Below, one piece after another: positions 46,896 to 58,330 of a DNA stretch of 64,000 nt (the stretch's first letter is position 1; every line of letters starts with the position of its first letter). The stretch covers positions 13,022,678-13,086,677 of the forward strand of contig CM022671.1 in assembly GCA_012295275.1 (NCBI GenBank). The letters are read 5' to 3'. The stretch is from Chrysomallon squamiferum. Taxonomy: Eukaryota; Mollusca; Gastropoda; Neomphalida; Peltospiridae. The translations under genes and the position numbers were made by a program. The notes under the pieces were generated by a model. That model was not told the origin of the DNA. It saw only the letters and a list, made by a program, of their open reading frames with translations, and ran no database searches.

Positions 46896-49800
46896 ATTAA
46901 AAAGTTAAAAAGATTTCTTGAAGGTTTATAATATATTCTTCAAAATCAGAGCAGGATTTTTATCATTTTGCTACCAAAAACAATTGTTTTTATATTGACA
47001 TATGAATATTTACATAGAATGAAATATTTTCTCATTTGTAATATTCTGGGCAATTAAATTTGAATAATTCTCTGAAAATTCATCCAACTATTTTAGTATT
47101 TCAAAAATTCAACCAAATGCTTTAATATTTGAAATTTTAAAACGTTTTTGATTTTTGTTAATTCTTATTGTTATTTGTTAGAATATCTCTAAAGAATTCC
47201 ATGTGTAAATTAATATTAAAAATAATTATTTAAAATATAATAATGAATAATAATAATAATAAATTAAAATTTAATATTATTTCTTATATTTTTATTTTAT
47301 CATTTTAGATCTTCAACTGCATCTGAAAAAATTAAAAATTGTTTACATAAAGACAAATACATGTTTAAACATGCACACTGAATGTACACATACTTAATTT
47401 AACAAAAAAGAAAAGAAAAACTTTATAAAAACAATAGTGTCAAAAATTGGATTATACTAAAACAAAGGGGGAAAAAATACCAAGTTTTATCTGGTCCAGA
47501 TTTATTGTGACAGATTTAATAATATTACACTGTTACTGTGAACACGTAATCTTTCACTACACCATCCCGTTGATGTGAATTCAAATAATCTGACAAATTT
47601 ATGCTGGTACTGTACAGCACTGTGACAATGGCACTGTAATCTGTAACAATTCCCCCAACTTGATTTGACACTTTATAACGCAGACTTCCCACCCTTTAAA
47701 AGATAATTTTATAAAAGAAATAGTTTAATAAATAATGAACTAGGATGATAAAAAGAAAGGATATAGCAATAACTGAACATGAGAACAAAGTTTTTGCTTG
47801 TTTCACATGACTTGTATCAAGAATTTTGTGGGTTATAAGGCATGGATAGTAAAGGTATAATTTATTACATTATGTGTTTTAATGTAAATAAATAATAACA
47901 GCATGTTAATGTGTGGTGATTATACCATTTATATAGTGGTAAAAAAAAAAAAAAAAAACAGTTAGGAGAAAAATATATGTGCACACTTATTCACTCACAC
48001 ACACACAAAATTATATACATAACAATGATCCATTAACCCATCCATCCATCCATAAATATATAATAAATACACAATACATCTTTAATACATTCATATATTC
48101 ATACATATCACTGCATAATTTTTCATACTTTTACATTAAAACACACACACAGATTTTGCACACACCTGCAAGCTTACACCATCCCTAAAAAATCAAATAT
48201 CCTCAAGGAATTCTCAAGCATTAAGTGGAATGATAGAAATTTCTCTGCCTTCTAAAGTGGTTCTTCAAAGCTTCATAATCTTTTATATTTGAAACAAACC
48301 ATGTTATTTACAGAGAAACTTTGAATTTGCAACAGTGTCTGCTCTTTAAAAAGTTTTTATCAGTTTATCCACATCCTTCAATCAAGTTAACTTTAAGAAA
48401 CTGATGATATAGATATGAATCTTAAGTTAGAACTCATTTTTTTAAATAATAAATTGTGACAATTTAATAAAAAAAAATTCTTATAATAATTTTTTTAAAG
48501 AAATTTTTCTAAAATAAATGTAAGTTTCTTTCAAATTAAAAAAACAAAGGTAAATTCTTAAAAACAAAAAAAAGAGAGGAAAGACAAGTAAAAAATTCTT
48601 ATATTAACATATTTAATTTCTTTAAATTCACAAATAAAAGTAGATAAAATGTGTTAAAATTAACAAGACATGCCACTATTGTTTCCAATGGCAACTGATC
48701 GATAATTATCTGATGTTAGTGTAGTCATGTTACCATGAGAGTACTTTGTATGAATTATGATTATAATGAGGAGGAAGATAATGATGATAATAATGAAAAA
48801 GTGAAAAACTGTTATTCTGCTTTCGGTTGATGTTACATAATCGATTTAGGAACAATGCGCTCAGCCTCTGAACGTTAGAAAGAAACCAGGCCAAGTTCAT
48901 TATATACAGAGGTAATCAGGTATTGCGGTAGACGAATTTTTTTCTATGAAATGGGAATTATACGAACTGGGAATTCTTCCAGATGGGAAGACACCCTCTT
49001 GCCACTAACGTATCCTCCCATGTAATGACAACAGATGTTTGGAAACTAATCCCCTATCTGCTTTCACTAAAAAATAATATTTTAATAATTACAGGCTGTA
49101 AATAGCAAACACTTCAGTTGATTTGTTATTAAAGGTAATAAATTAACTGTTTGAAACTGCAGTGCTGTTTTTCTCATTTCATCAGAGGCAAATGTCTGAT
49201 TTCTGTTGTTGTACAGGATGGGATTAGGAATTCATTACTGACTGGTTTGTGGAAAATAAATAAATTTTAAAATAGTATAGAAGCATAGCTATTTTTTTTC
49301 TTAAAAAAAGAAGAACAGTTTAGATTAAAAATAGTCTACCAGCATAATTTTTTTTTGTTTTTAGATTAAAAAAAAGATATGAAAAGAAATTTGTTAAAAA
49401 TAGTTTAGTACAATATTTTATTTTTATTTTAGAAATAAAATTTAGTTTTAAAAAAGAGAAAAAAAGATGACGATAGTACTAGTTAAAATAAATACAGCCA
49501 CATATATTTAACAATATTGTTAAATAGTAATACAGTTTTGTCACATCTCAGCAATGAAAGAAACTGCTGATAATTAAATGTAAAATAAAATAAAATAAAA
49601 TAAAAATACTAAAGACCAAAAGGCAACATATTAGAAACATCTGAATGTAAATAATTAAACTGTTTGCGTTTTTGTTTTTTTTCAATTTGGAGAAAATAAC
49701 ATTTCATCTTATTTCCAAGTGTTCAATTTACAAAAAAAAAAAACCACCCTCCCTCAAGTAATCCCACCATAAATGAACAATCCATTGTCAGATCAGACAA

Positions 49801-50928
49801 AATGACTTTAACTCAAAATTTGTTTTCATTTCCATGACAAGCTACTTAAAATAATTTTAAATCTGATAATTCCCCAAACAGTGAGGTAAAAACCATTGTC
49901 CTATGTAATAAAATAAAATATGATACTGGATAGTTTGTCCCATGACAATAAGTTCCTCATCAGATGTGATCTAGTTGTAATAACAGACCTATTGTTTTTC
50001 CATTTGCCCAGGGAGATAACTCTGGATGACTCACAGCTGATGAGGGACAAGAAAAATGAAATTTATAAAACTAATTTTATGATCAAAGGAATGAGGCAAT
50101 AATCTACTGGAGGACTCCCTGGCAGTTTTAATTCATTTTATAATCAAATTTAATCACGGTGTTCATTCAGATCAGCTTTCAACTTGTTCAGATCCACACA
50201 CTATTGTTTTGTTTTCCAAGTTCAGTTTTTTTCTATGAGCTTTTCTTTTTTCTTTTATTTAGTTTAATGAAGCATCACTTTTTATTGATAGTTGATACAC
50301 CAAAATACACCATATATAAAAGAGATTAATCTTGACATCTGTTAACCCTTCCATTGTCAATGACCATGATAAATTGGTGTGCTAGGAAAATAATCATGTG
50401 TCTAGGTGTAGATGTGAGCTGTATGGTTAAAATTTCTCTTAATTTTGACATTAATAAGATGCAGCCAATGGAAGCTGATGGAACATAATGCTGCAAAAAA
50501 GCAAAATGATGGGAAGTCCTAGTATTACTCACGGCATGGCTTCTTTACCTTCAGGGTTAATATCAATTAATACTGGCTCTGGTTAAGTGGCTAATTATTA
50601 ATGAAACATTAATTTAGTTAAATTACTGTTGTCAAAATAAAAAGTTAATTTATGTTGTATAACTAATAACGACAACAACAACAATAACGATAAAATTGTC
50701 TTTTGTACTAATGATAACATAAATATCTTCACTTTTTTAATCATTAAAATAAATGTGCACATGTTGTTTTACTCCTTTTAATGATTTATATTTGCTCTGA
50801 TGAAAAGCGATGAACAACACTTTTTTCCTTTTTATATCAAAAGAGTTGCAAGCATCAAATATGTGTTACAACATTACTACTGGCATTACAGATTTGTTAT
50901 TAGCTTGCATAGTAGCATTATTACTAGC
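46896..50928. other. AT-rich non-coding stretch
   Basis: Contains A tracts (47941-47958), short CA runs (47996-48006, 48139-48150), a GC-richer patch at 48840-49030 and TAAAA runs (49580-49605). At 50342-50560 a segment is bracketed by TTAACCCTT and AGGGTTAA and might be a second, poorly preserved TTAA-type MITE. No gene recognised. Confidence 0.5.
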
Positions 50929-51086
50929 ATTATTACCACCACTGTAAAACAAACATTATAGATTTATTACCACCATTGTAAAACAAACATTATAGAATTA
51001 TTACCACCACCGTAAAACTAACATTATAGAATTATTACCATCATCGTAAAACTAACATTATAGAATTATTACCACCATTGTAAATC
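50929..51086. repeat. 34-bp minisatellite, about 4.5 units
   Basis: The unit consensus, in two parts, is AATTATTACCACCACCGTAA and AACTAACATTATAG. Four consecutive copies differ at a few positions, and degenerate pieces (ATTACCxxxACTGTAAAA) continue to about 51190. There are no spacers of variable sequence, so this is not a CRISPR array. Confidence 0.92.
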
Positions 51087-52080
51087 TTTTGTTACACTGT
51101 AAAACTATTACCAAACCTATAAATTATTACTATCTTAATTAAACTATTACCAACACTGTAAAATTATTGCCAGCATTCAGCAAGTGTTACTGTAATAATC
51201 ACAGGGAAGCCACATATTTGTTGTACTATTCAGACTTGCCAGGATCCACAATGACTACTGAGATGTTTAATTAATATGAAAATCTCAACATGAAGGACAC
51301 AGGGGATGATGAAAGATATGGTGTCTTTCCTCATCTCCTGAGTGTCTCCCATATGGTCAGATGGTAAGTTAAAAAGATTTTCAAGAATGATGTCAAATAT
51401 TTGCTCAGTTCTTTAGTCCATGTCAAGATGAAATTAAGGTCTCTTACAAAGATTCAGTACAAAAGTTGAATGCCTGCCATTCACAGTATATCCTGTCTGT
51501 TGAAAAACTTTTTTTTATATTTAAACTTTGTTCAATTTTTTTTCTACACATTTAATGGTCACTATATTATTAAATGCATTTTTTTTCTTTTTCATTTCTT
51601 TTCATTTTGTTTTTATTTCTTCTTCTTTTTATCTTTTTTTTTCTACCAAAATCTGTATTGTTGGGGTTTTTAGTGGGTTTTTTTAAAAAATAATTAAATG
51701 TTTAAATGTTAAGAACACTTTTATTATTATTTTTCTATTATTATTATTTTTTAAAATTTAAGAACATTTTTATTTTAATATTTTTTCTATTATTATTATT
51801 TTATTCATCTAGTGAGTTTTAGTTTAAAAAAAAGAAACCCTTTATATTCCTACCCAATTTTAGAAAACAGCTACAAGTTCTACAAAATCCATATATTACA
51901 GTTACATCTACAACTAAAATTACCATCAATAACACTGTTATTACTATCACAAATACTGTAACTATTGATAACAAAATAATTCATGAATAATAAAACATAA
52001 AGAAAAGAAAAGCAAATGCAAATTTAATTTTTAATTATTATTATTCATTTCTTAATCAAAAAAATAAAAAATAAAAAAAT

Positions 52081-52121
<41 letters not shown>

Positions 52122-52341
52122 AGGAATAAATAACAATGAAATGAAGAAATTCCAGACAAATAACATAAATATTAAATGTTGATAAAAGAGAAACAGAAGT
52201 TACTAGTCAGCAACCCTGATCACTAATGGTATTTTAATATATATATATAGTTGTTTGATAAATGTGAACGGGCTCTAAAAACACATTGACATTGATATTT
52301 TACATGTCTCAGTCAGTTTAGAGAGATTTCTAACACACAGA
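51087..52341. other. AT-rich non-coding stretch with simple repeats
   Basis: Poly(T)-rich segments at 51510-51640 and 51720-51800, and a (TA)n run at 52085-52118. No gene recognised. Confidence 0.6.
52085..52118. repeat. (TA)n microsatellite
   Basis: About 17 uninterrupted TA units. Confidence 0.95.
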
Positions 52342-52518
52342 TGTTTAATTGCAAGTCCTAAAAAATGGGCTGCTTTGTCTGTTAATTGGCTGTCAAACCA
52401 TTTAAACAAATGCAATGATTGGATTTTTCCCTTGTTTACCCATTTTACAGTTCTTGTAATTATCTAGTTATCTGTTTAGAATAAACTAATTTTTCAATTT
52501 TTGTAGTGAAAATAAATA
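52342..52518 (+). repeat. Direct repeat D1 (second copy 54718-54870)
   Basis: Nearly identical to 54718-54870 except for 20 bases present here and absent there, bounded by GGCTG in both flanks, plus a handful of substitutions. This copy is in single-copy-looking DNA just beyond the 3' end of the LINE. The other copy is inside a terminal-inverted-repeat element. Confidence 0.93.
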
Positions 52519-52899
52519 ATGGCATGAATGAGACTAATATTTTTATCTCCTGTCTGATAAATAGAATTTTTTTTTTTCTTAAATCTTTATTCATAAAATC
52601 ATAATTTCATACAATTATACAACACTGAACATTACAGTTATATAAATTTAGTTAAGTATATTTAATAATTAAATTTCACGAGCTAAAACATATTAAATAT
52701 AAAAATAATAATAAAAATAAAAAATAGAAAAATTCTTTACACACATTACAATAACTATATCTTTGATTTCAGAAATTGTTACATACTTATTTGATGAGAC
52801 ATAATCCTTAATAAATAAATGTTCTTTATTTGATGAAGATGTGTTGTTTCTAAAGAGTATTTAACATTTCATTAAATATTCTGTCAAACAAAATAACAC

Positions 52900-53520
52900 A
52901 ATCTAATAATATGCATTTTACAAAACAAATATTTCTACGTTTGTAAATGGTGAGTTATAGAGGTGAAAAAAAAAAAAAAAAATAAAAAAATAAAAATAAA
53001 AATAAAAAAAATAATAATAATACAAACACTTATTTTATAATTTGAATTAATATTTACCCATAGTTTTTCCGTATCAGCATTATATCCTGAATATTTCCAA
53101 AACTTTAAAGACGTAAGTTTTTCAAAATATTTGTTAACTAATATAGTGTAAATTTTTTTAGAAGTAAACATTGTAAAAATGCTTTTTTCTTTGATAGAGA
53201 TATTTCATATTCCACTCCGCATGTGCCCGTTGCTGGGTAATTCGAGGACGCAAATCGCGAGATCTTGTCAAAATTGCCCTGCTTGCAAATTGGTGGACAA
53301 AAGCAACCTTTTGTAATGGGAGGCATGACCATCGTTCAGTTAATAACTGTTCCAATCGCAGAAGCCCGGGAAATGATCGAATCGAATCCCTGTCAAATGT
53401 TGTGTGTGTATTTTTTACGAAATAGTCTTTTAATCTGGCGTTATCAAAACCCTCGGGTACGAGTCGCAGAGACTTTGTCCAAGTCGTTGCACTGCTTTTT
53501 AATTTGAACCATTCCGTTGT
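52900..53520 (-). pseudogene. ORF2 C-terminal region of the L1/Tx1-like LINE
   Basis: Minus-strand fragments read FASSNYPATGTCGVEYEISL, KKAFLQCLLLKKFTLY and, after a frame change, FEKLTSLKFWKYSGY and KLWVNINSNYKI. The W-x-NINSxYK type block is common in the region between the RT and the C-terminal Cys-rich motif of L1/Tx1-like ORF2 proteins as I recall them. Placed in the same element because it is on the same strand, in the right order, and ends at the poly(A) tract at 52567. Confidence 0.5.
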
Positions 53521-53693
53521 GAATTTCAGCGGACCATTATCTAATTCGAAATATGTACATGTTAGCTGCCAAAGCTACGAATCTACTCATGTCGCCCATA
53601 ACAACCTGTCACGCCCCTCAGTTTAACTAGTTTCAGTCTAGATTGTCAAGGGACGTTACTCTTCGCGCGTTTGCGCAATAGGATTGTGAAATA

Positions 53694-54030
53694 AGTGGTA
53701 CCTTGACTTACGAGCTTTGTTCGTTCCGTGGCCGAGCTCGTAACTCAATTTGCTCGTATAGCAAATCAATTTTCCCAACTGAAATTTATTGAAATACCAT
53801 TAGTCCGTTCCAGCCCCCCCCCAAAACCACCCCAAATTATTGTAACGTGTTTTTAAAAAATAAAAATGTATTTATAAATGACAAATATTGTATACAAATA
53901 AAATAAAAGAGAATGTAAAGAAATAAATTGGTTTTGTAAAGTGTACAGGATTAGTGTTTCTCAATCTTTTCATGGACTGAGGCCCGCAGCTTAGAAATTA
54001 TTTTAACGCCTTTCGCTGGAGTTACAGCCT
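53694..54030 (-). mobile_element. Second Tigger-type copy, truncated
   Basis: Begins AGTGGTACCTTGACTTACG and matches 39815-40115 through blocks such as AACTCAATTTGCTCGTATA and ATACCATTAGTCCGTTCCAG. It ends shortly after GCTGGAGTTACAGCC without the opposite terminal repeat. It contains extra sequence around 53950-53987 with GTGTTTCTCAATCTTTTC, reminiscent of a hAT end, so it may itself carry an insertion. The first base of the terminal repeat (C) is missing. Confidence 0.8.
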
Positions 54031-54257
54031 ATGTATATATAATCAAATATGACCATGTTTGTCATGTTTTCATAATAAAAACACTTTCTTCCTGTTGCAT
54101 GTTACTATATCGTAAAAGAAAATAAGTAAGTCTTTCCATATAGATTTACATTTTTGATCTAAAAGCTTGCCGTTTCAAGTCAATATTTTGGAAAAAAATA
54201 ATCTCCTTTACTAGCTTTTCCATTTATTGTGTTATATTCTATTTGAAATATTTTTCA

Positions 54258-54357
54258 TCAAAAAAAAAAAAAAAAAAATAAAAAAAAAAAAAAAAAAAAA
54301 AAACAAACAAAAAAACCCCAACAACAACAACAAAAAAAAAAAATAAAATAAAAAAAT
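54258..54357. repeat. A-rich simple repeat
   Basis: About 100 bp almost entirely A with scattered C and T (AAC, CAACAAC). Probably a poly(A)-derived or expanded low-complexity tract within the TE nest. Confidence 0.9.
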
Positions 54358-54524
54358 AAATAACAAGAAATAAACAACTAAAAACTAAAATTAAACTGTT
54401 TATTTTTACTTCTGCCCATTTTGGTATTACTTGTACATTTAAAACATATCAAATTCGTGATACTAAAAGTGTATTGATAACTGCAGACCTACCATGTAAT
54501 GTTAATTTACGCATTTTCCACATG

Positions 54525-55021
54525 CAGGTACCGGACCAATTATTCGGCGTCCTTAAATCCAGAAAGACCAGAAAACCGGAAGTTTACCCCCGACGCTATT
54601 TTCACAGTTCGCGCGCGCGGTGTTGTCCTCATCAGACCTGAACTACTCTTTCAATTCGCGTGGCGTTCTTTAACTCGCTGGATTTGTTAACGTGTCGAGT
54701 TGCCAAAGTTGTCTTTATGTTTAATTGCAAGTCCTAAAAAATGGGCTGTCAAACCATTTAAACAAATGCAGTGATTGGATTTTTCCCTTGTTTACCCGTT
54801 TTACAGTTCTTGTAATTATCTAGTTATCTGTTTAGAATAAACTAATTTTTCAATTTTTGTAGTGAAAATAAAAATCGTCAATTTTCTTTATGTTTTTAAT
54901 TTTAATTTGTTTATGCCTAATTATTTACGTATTAAGATGCCTTGGTACCAGAAAACAAGAAAATCCAGAAATCCGGAATGCCTCAGGCCCCAAATAGTCC
55001 GGATAATTGGTCCGGTTCCTG
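54525..55021. mobile_element. TIR element CAGGTACCGGACC, pogo-like, carrying a duplicated segment
   Basis: The left end is CAGGTACCGGACCAATTAT and the reversed right end CAGGAACCGGACCAATTAT, which differ at one base over 19. TA follows the right end and TG precedes the left, compatible with a decayed TA duplication. The outer 190 bp on the left and 70 bp on the right are GC-richer and contain further inverted similarity (TCCAGAAAxxCC type). The middle holds the 153-bp copy of 52342-52518. No transposase coding sequence. CAG ends plus TA suggest the pogo/Tigger group, but this is not certain. Confidence 0.8.
54718..54870 (+). repeat. Direct repeat D2, inside the CAGGTACC element
   Basis: Copy of 52342-52518 lacking 20 bases between two GGCTG motifs. 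Only about three or four substitutions separate the copies, so the duplication is much younger than the LINE around it. Confidence 0.93.
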
Positions 55022-55079
55022 TAATCAAAATACTTGCTATTTTATTTAATTTCTCTTGCCACTTATAAATGTCACTCAT

Positions 55080-56040
55080 TTCTCTGTTTGGCCGAGAAAC
55101 ACGCCTAGCACGTGCACAGGGTCGTGTTTAATCTGTACAAGAATAACCGCAAGAAGTTCCATTTCAGGTTGTTCTACATTCGGTATTAATAATTCTGATT
55201 TTTCTACGTTGACTTTTGCACCTGAACTGGGACAATATCGGGACATTATTTTGAAAATATTTACAACAGACTGTTCATCTTGTAATATTAAGTTTACATC
55301 ATAAGCATGTTGGTAAATTAAAGCGGTAAGATCAGAATTTTTAAATTTTAATACCATTAATATTAGAATGCCTTAATAATATATTTAATGGTACACTATC
55401 TATCACATATAAAACAGCATAATAATGGGCAGCCTTTTCTAACAGAACGTTCTGTTTTAAAGACTTTAGATAAATGACCATTACACTTAATTTTGATATA
55501 ATTTTGTATAATATGTTTCTCCTACGTCAAATTGTTTTTAAAATACTAAACAAAAATTCAAGTGACACTCTAACAAATGCTTTTTCAAAGTCAACATTCC
55601 GTAAATATAAAGGTATATTCTCATATTCACTGTAATTTATAATGTCTTTTATTGCTGCAATATTTTCTGATATGTCTTTACTAGGTACAGAACATGTTTG
55701 TTTGATACAATTTTATTAACAGTTAATTTAATTCTTAAAGCTAAAACTGTAAAGCTAATTTTGTAATCTACATTAAGTAGACAATTTTTCTAAATCTTTT
55801 ATCATCTTTTATAATGAAATAACCTCTCTTCTTAGTTCTTGATAATTCACTTTTCTCTTCATTATTTTTAACAACTTTAAAATACAAGGGATCAATTTTT
55901 TCCCAGAAATGAAGATAAAAATCTACAGTTAATCCATTTAAATCAGGTGATTTATTTCCAGTGATTCTTTTTAATGAATCATATTCTTTAAGACTTGTAT
56001 CCTTATCTTCTTCTATAATATGATTTTTAATTAGATCTAA
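55080..56040 (-). pseudogene. Reverse transcriptase region of the L1/Tx1-like LINE
   Basis: Minus-strand reading: TGNKSPDLNGLTVDFY then FWEKIDPLYFKVV (the RT0/RT1 region), DYKISFTVLALRIK near 55700, a block around ENIPLYL near 55615, and IYQHAYDVNLILQDEQSVV followed by SGAKVNVEKSELL near 55200. The catalytic box that should read YADDV is HAYDV here (55295-55309), so one aspartate and the tyrosine are lost. Several frame changes. Directly bounded on the upstream side by the 56046 transposon fragment. Confidence 0.78.
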
Positions 56041-56045
56041 TATAG

Positions 56046-56436
56046 GGTCATTCCATGTCAAATCATCCAATGGTTTAAACCCGAACATCTCAGATTTTTA
56101 TGAAACTTGGTATCTTTGTTGATTGGGATCCCACAGCACCAAATTTTAGGCCAATCAGACCAGTGGTGTGGGAGATATACCCCCCACCATTTTTTATTTT
56201 TGCCCAAAATGGGTGTGACCACCAATCTTAGAACCCTCATATCTCAGGAAGTACTGGGCCAATCTTCATAAAATTGGTATTGTTGAAAAGGTAATATGAC
56301 AAGGATTCCAAATCTGCCATTATTGTTCAGTTGGTGAATGTTGGTGTACAGTGAGCTTTTGACCTTTATGATCTTGAAATTGACCTTGTGGATCACATGA
56401 CCTTGAGATGACCTTTCTTGAAATTTAATCTTTTCA
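56046..56436 (-). mobile_element. Partial copy of the GGGTCATTCCATGTCA transposon
   Basis: Begins GGGTCATTCCATGTCAAATC and aligns in reverse complement with the right arm of the 10284-12709 element (12268-12709), with blocks such as GATCCCACAGCACCAAATTT and TTCCAAATCTGCCATTATTG (variants). It ends near CTTGAAATTTAATCTTTTC without a second terminal repeat, so it is a one-ended fragment or truncated insertion. It interrupts the LINE between endonuclease and RT. Its intact arm shows what the 12604 insertion and the 10298 palindrome changed. Confidence 0.88.
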
Positions 56437-56559
56437 AATACAGTAAAATATTACTATCACTAAAAGGATCTTCAGAAGCGTCCTTTAAAATTACATTGAT
56501 TTTGCAATTGAGCTCCAAGGCTTTTAGTAATGAATTATAAACAATTCATACTTAAGGCA

Positions 56560-57247
56560 CCCTTTCCACTTCAGACATATCAATTCTAATACAAACACAG
56601 CTGTGGTCACTGAAACTGGTATGTTTAATATAACAATTAATAACATTATGAATCATGATTCTATTACCAAAAATTTAATCAATTCTACTTTGCTTTTATC
56701 TAAATGATTGTTGTGCCAATATCAATTAAATTACACTGTTGACTAAATTCTCAAAATTTTTGTGAAGTGTGTTTGTTAAAATACATATTTTCTAATCTGT
56801 CTAAATTAAATTTCATTTTTTCATTATAGTCACCTGATATGGTACTAAATTCATCTTGATGTATTTGTTGTTGAAGGCAATAAAAAAAATGGTTACCTTT
56901 CAGATGTATATAGTGTATATGCACCAAACTATATTTATATTTTTATCATACAAAGTCATACATTATTTTTATACATCTTCCTGTTAGCTTATTATTCATT
57001 ACTTCACTAGATATTACAATTATTCTTTTGAAACCAAAATACCTTCTCCTCTGGAATTATTATCATTTGAATTATTGTAAAATACAACCCATCCCATATG
57101 TATTTGTTATGTTCTGTGAAATTGTATCCCAATGTGTTTCTTGTAAACAAGCAGTATCAACAATTAGTCTGTTAATAACAGAAAGATCTTAATTTCTTTT
57201 TAATCTATTAAACCATTAAAATTAAGTGGCAGAAGAAATAAAGACAT
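56560..57247 (-). pseudogene. APE-type endonuclease of the L1/Tx1-like LINE (ORF2 N-terminus)
   Basis: Starts at ATG 57247 (MSLFLLPLNFNGL). Three catalytic blocks of apurinic-type LINE endonucleases are readable on the minus strand: ACLQETHWDTI (about 57125-57160, catalytic Glu), SGDYN (about 56828-56842, equivalent to GDFN) and FSDHSCVCIRI (about 56585-56620, catalytic SDH). RIDxIFGNRIMI lies just before the last. Spacing (about 105 and 75 codons) suits the family. Frameshifts occur between the blocks, so it is not translatable as one protein, but the active-site residues themselves survive. Confidence 0.82.
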
Positions 57248-57309
57248 GATAATAGTTACTGGAGATAGCACATTGGATTGACATTTATAAATTTTAATGC
57301 TTAAGACAA

Positions 57310-58280
57310 TATTCCTCTATTTTCTAATCTTAGCTTTTTAACTTTTCATGTTTCTTTTTAGCATTTTCTACATTTGATTTGAACTTAATTTTTTTGTCCT
57401 TCTTATTCCTGTTTTAATTGCACCTGAGTGTGCATTTTCATCATTCTGATTTATAACTATATCATTATCACTGTTTTCATTAACTTTGTTTATATTGGGA
57501 AAATTATTTTCTTCTGTTTTCTATAAATGTTCTTCATCCATTGTATTATCCATTACTTCTGCTATTTGCTCTTCATCTTCTGTTTCCTGAACCAGAAAAT
57601 CAGATTTCAAATTTTATTCACTGCTTTCTTTTGTTTCTTCATGTTCGTTCATACCTGATTCGAGTTCTTCACCAACCATTTCTATATTTACATCATACTC
57701 ATTATTATTAATTCTTCAACTTTACATGCACATTCATACAACTAATTTCTGCATGATAAACATTTTTCTTCTCTGCAATCAAATCTCAGGTGTTCCTTTA
57801 AATTGCAGTTTTCGCATATTATCCCTGAGCATTGTCTGATTAGATGGTCTGAACTATTACAGAAATTACATATATTTATTTGACCATCATGAATCACCTT
57901 TACATAAGTTGAATTGAATTTTGTAGAATAAGATAAAGATTTTTCTTATCTGGTAAATTTGACCATAAAATATCTTGTACCATCAGTAACTGTTGGTTTA
58001 TCTTTCTGAAATGTTCTGTGTATTGGTGACAGATTAGAATAACACATCCATAACTTTCAGTTTTTTTCTTTTATTTCTTCATCAGTAATGTAATAATGAC
58101 ATAACAGTTGATTATTTACTACTGGTTTCACATCAAAATCAACGTTTTCTACTGATATCCTAGTGCCAATAATCTCTAAACAATCTTCATCTGATAATGT
58201 TATTTCATAACAGTAATTTCCATTTAGTATCAACACATAGCAGCAATTTTCTGCACAGCTTTTCAATTGCATCAATAATT
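57310..58280 (-). pseudogene. ORF1 (gag-like, CCHC zinc knuckles) of the L1/Tx1-like LINE
   Basis: The minus strand reads DATIDCDLIIDAIEKLCRK near 58280, then a 72-codon piece (58057-58275), and two tandem CCHC knuckles: CNFCNSSDHLIRQC and CENCNLKEHLRFDC, each C-x2-C-x4-H-x4-C, at about 57795-57880. These are followed by a strongly acidic region (VGEELESGMNEHEE, VQETEDEEQIAEVMD). Such an RNA-binding ORF1 precedes ORF2 in L1/Tx1 elements. Stops and frame changes break it. Confidence 0.78.
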
Positions 58281-58330
58281 AAATCGCAATCAATAGTAGC
58301 ATCATTCTCACCTAAATGATTAATTACCAT

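Larger units (their letters stand above)
52567..58330 (-). mobile_element. L1/Tx1-like LINE, nearly full length, inactive and interrupted
   Basis: Read on the minus strand: an ORF1 relic with two CCHC zinc knuckles and an acidic tail (about 58280-57310), then ORF2 starting at ATG 57247 with an APE-type endonuclease (57250-56560), reverse transcriptase (56040-55080) and C-terminal region (53500-52900). The 3' end (RC of 52567-52600) is AATAAAG followed by about 11 A, a poly(A) signal plus tail. CCHC ORF1, APE endonuclease and poly(A) tail fit the L1/Tx1 clade. Insertions at 56046-56436, 54525-55021 and 53694-54030 split ORF2. Many stops and frameshifts and a damaged RT motif make it non-functional. 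Confidence 0.8.

Noticed and set aside
50929-51086. Regular 34-bp repeats considered as a CRISPR array
   Set aside because: Units are directly adjacent with no unique spacers and the DNA is plainly eukaryotic.
55056-55304. Plus-strand ORF of 82 codons
   Set aside because: Antisense shadow of the reverse-transcriptase relic on the minus strand.
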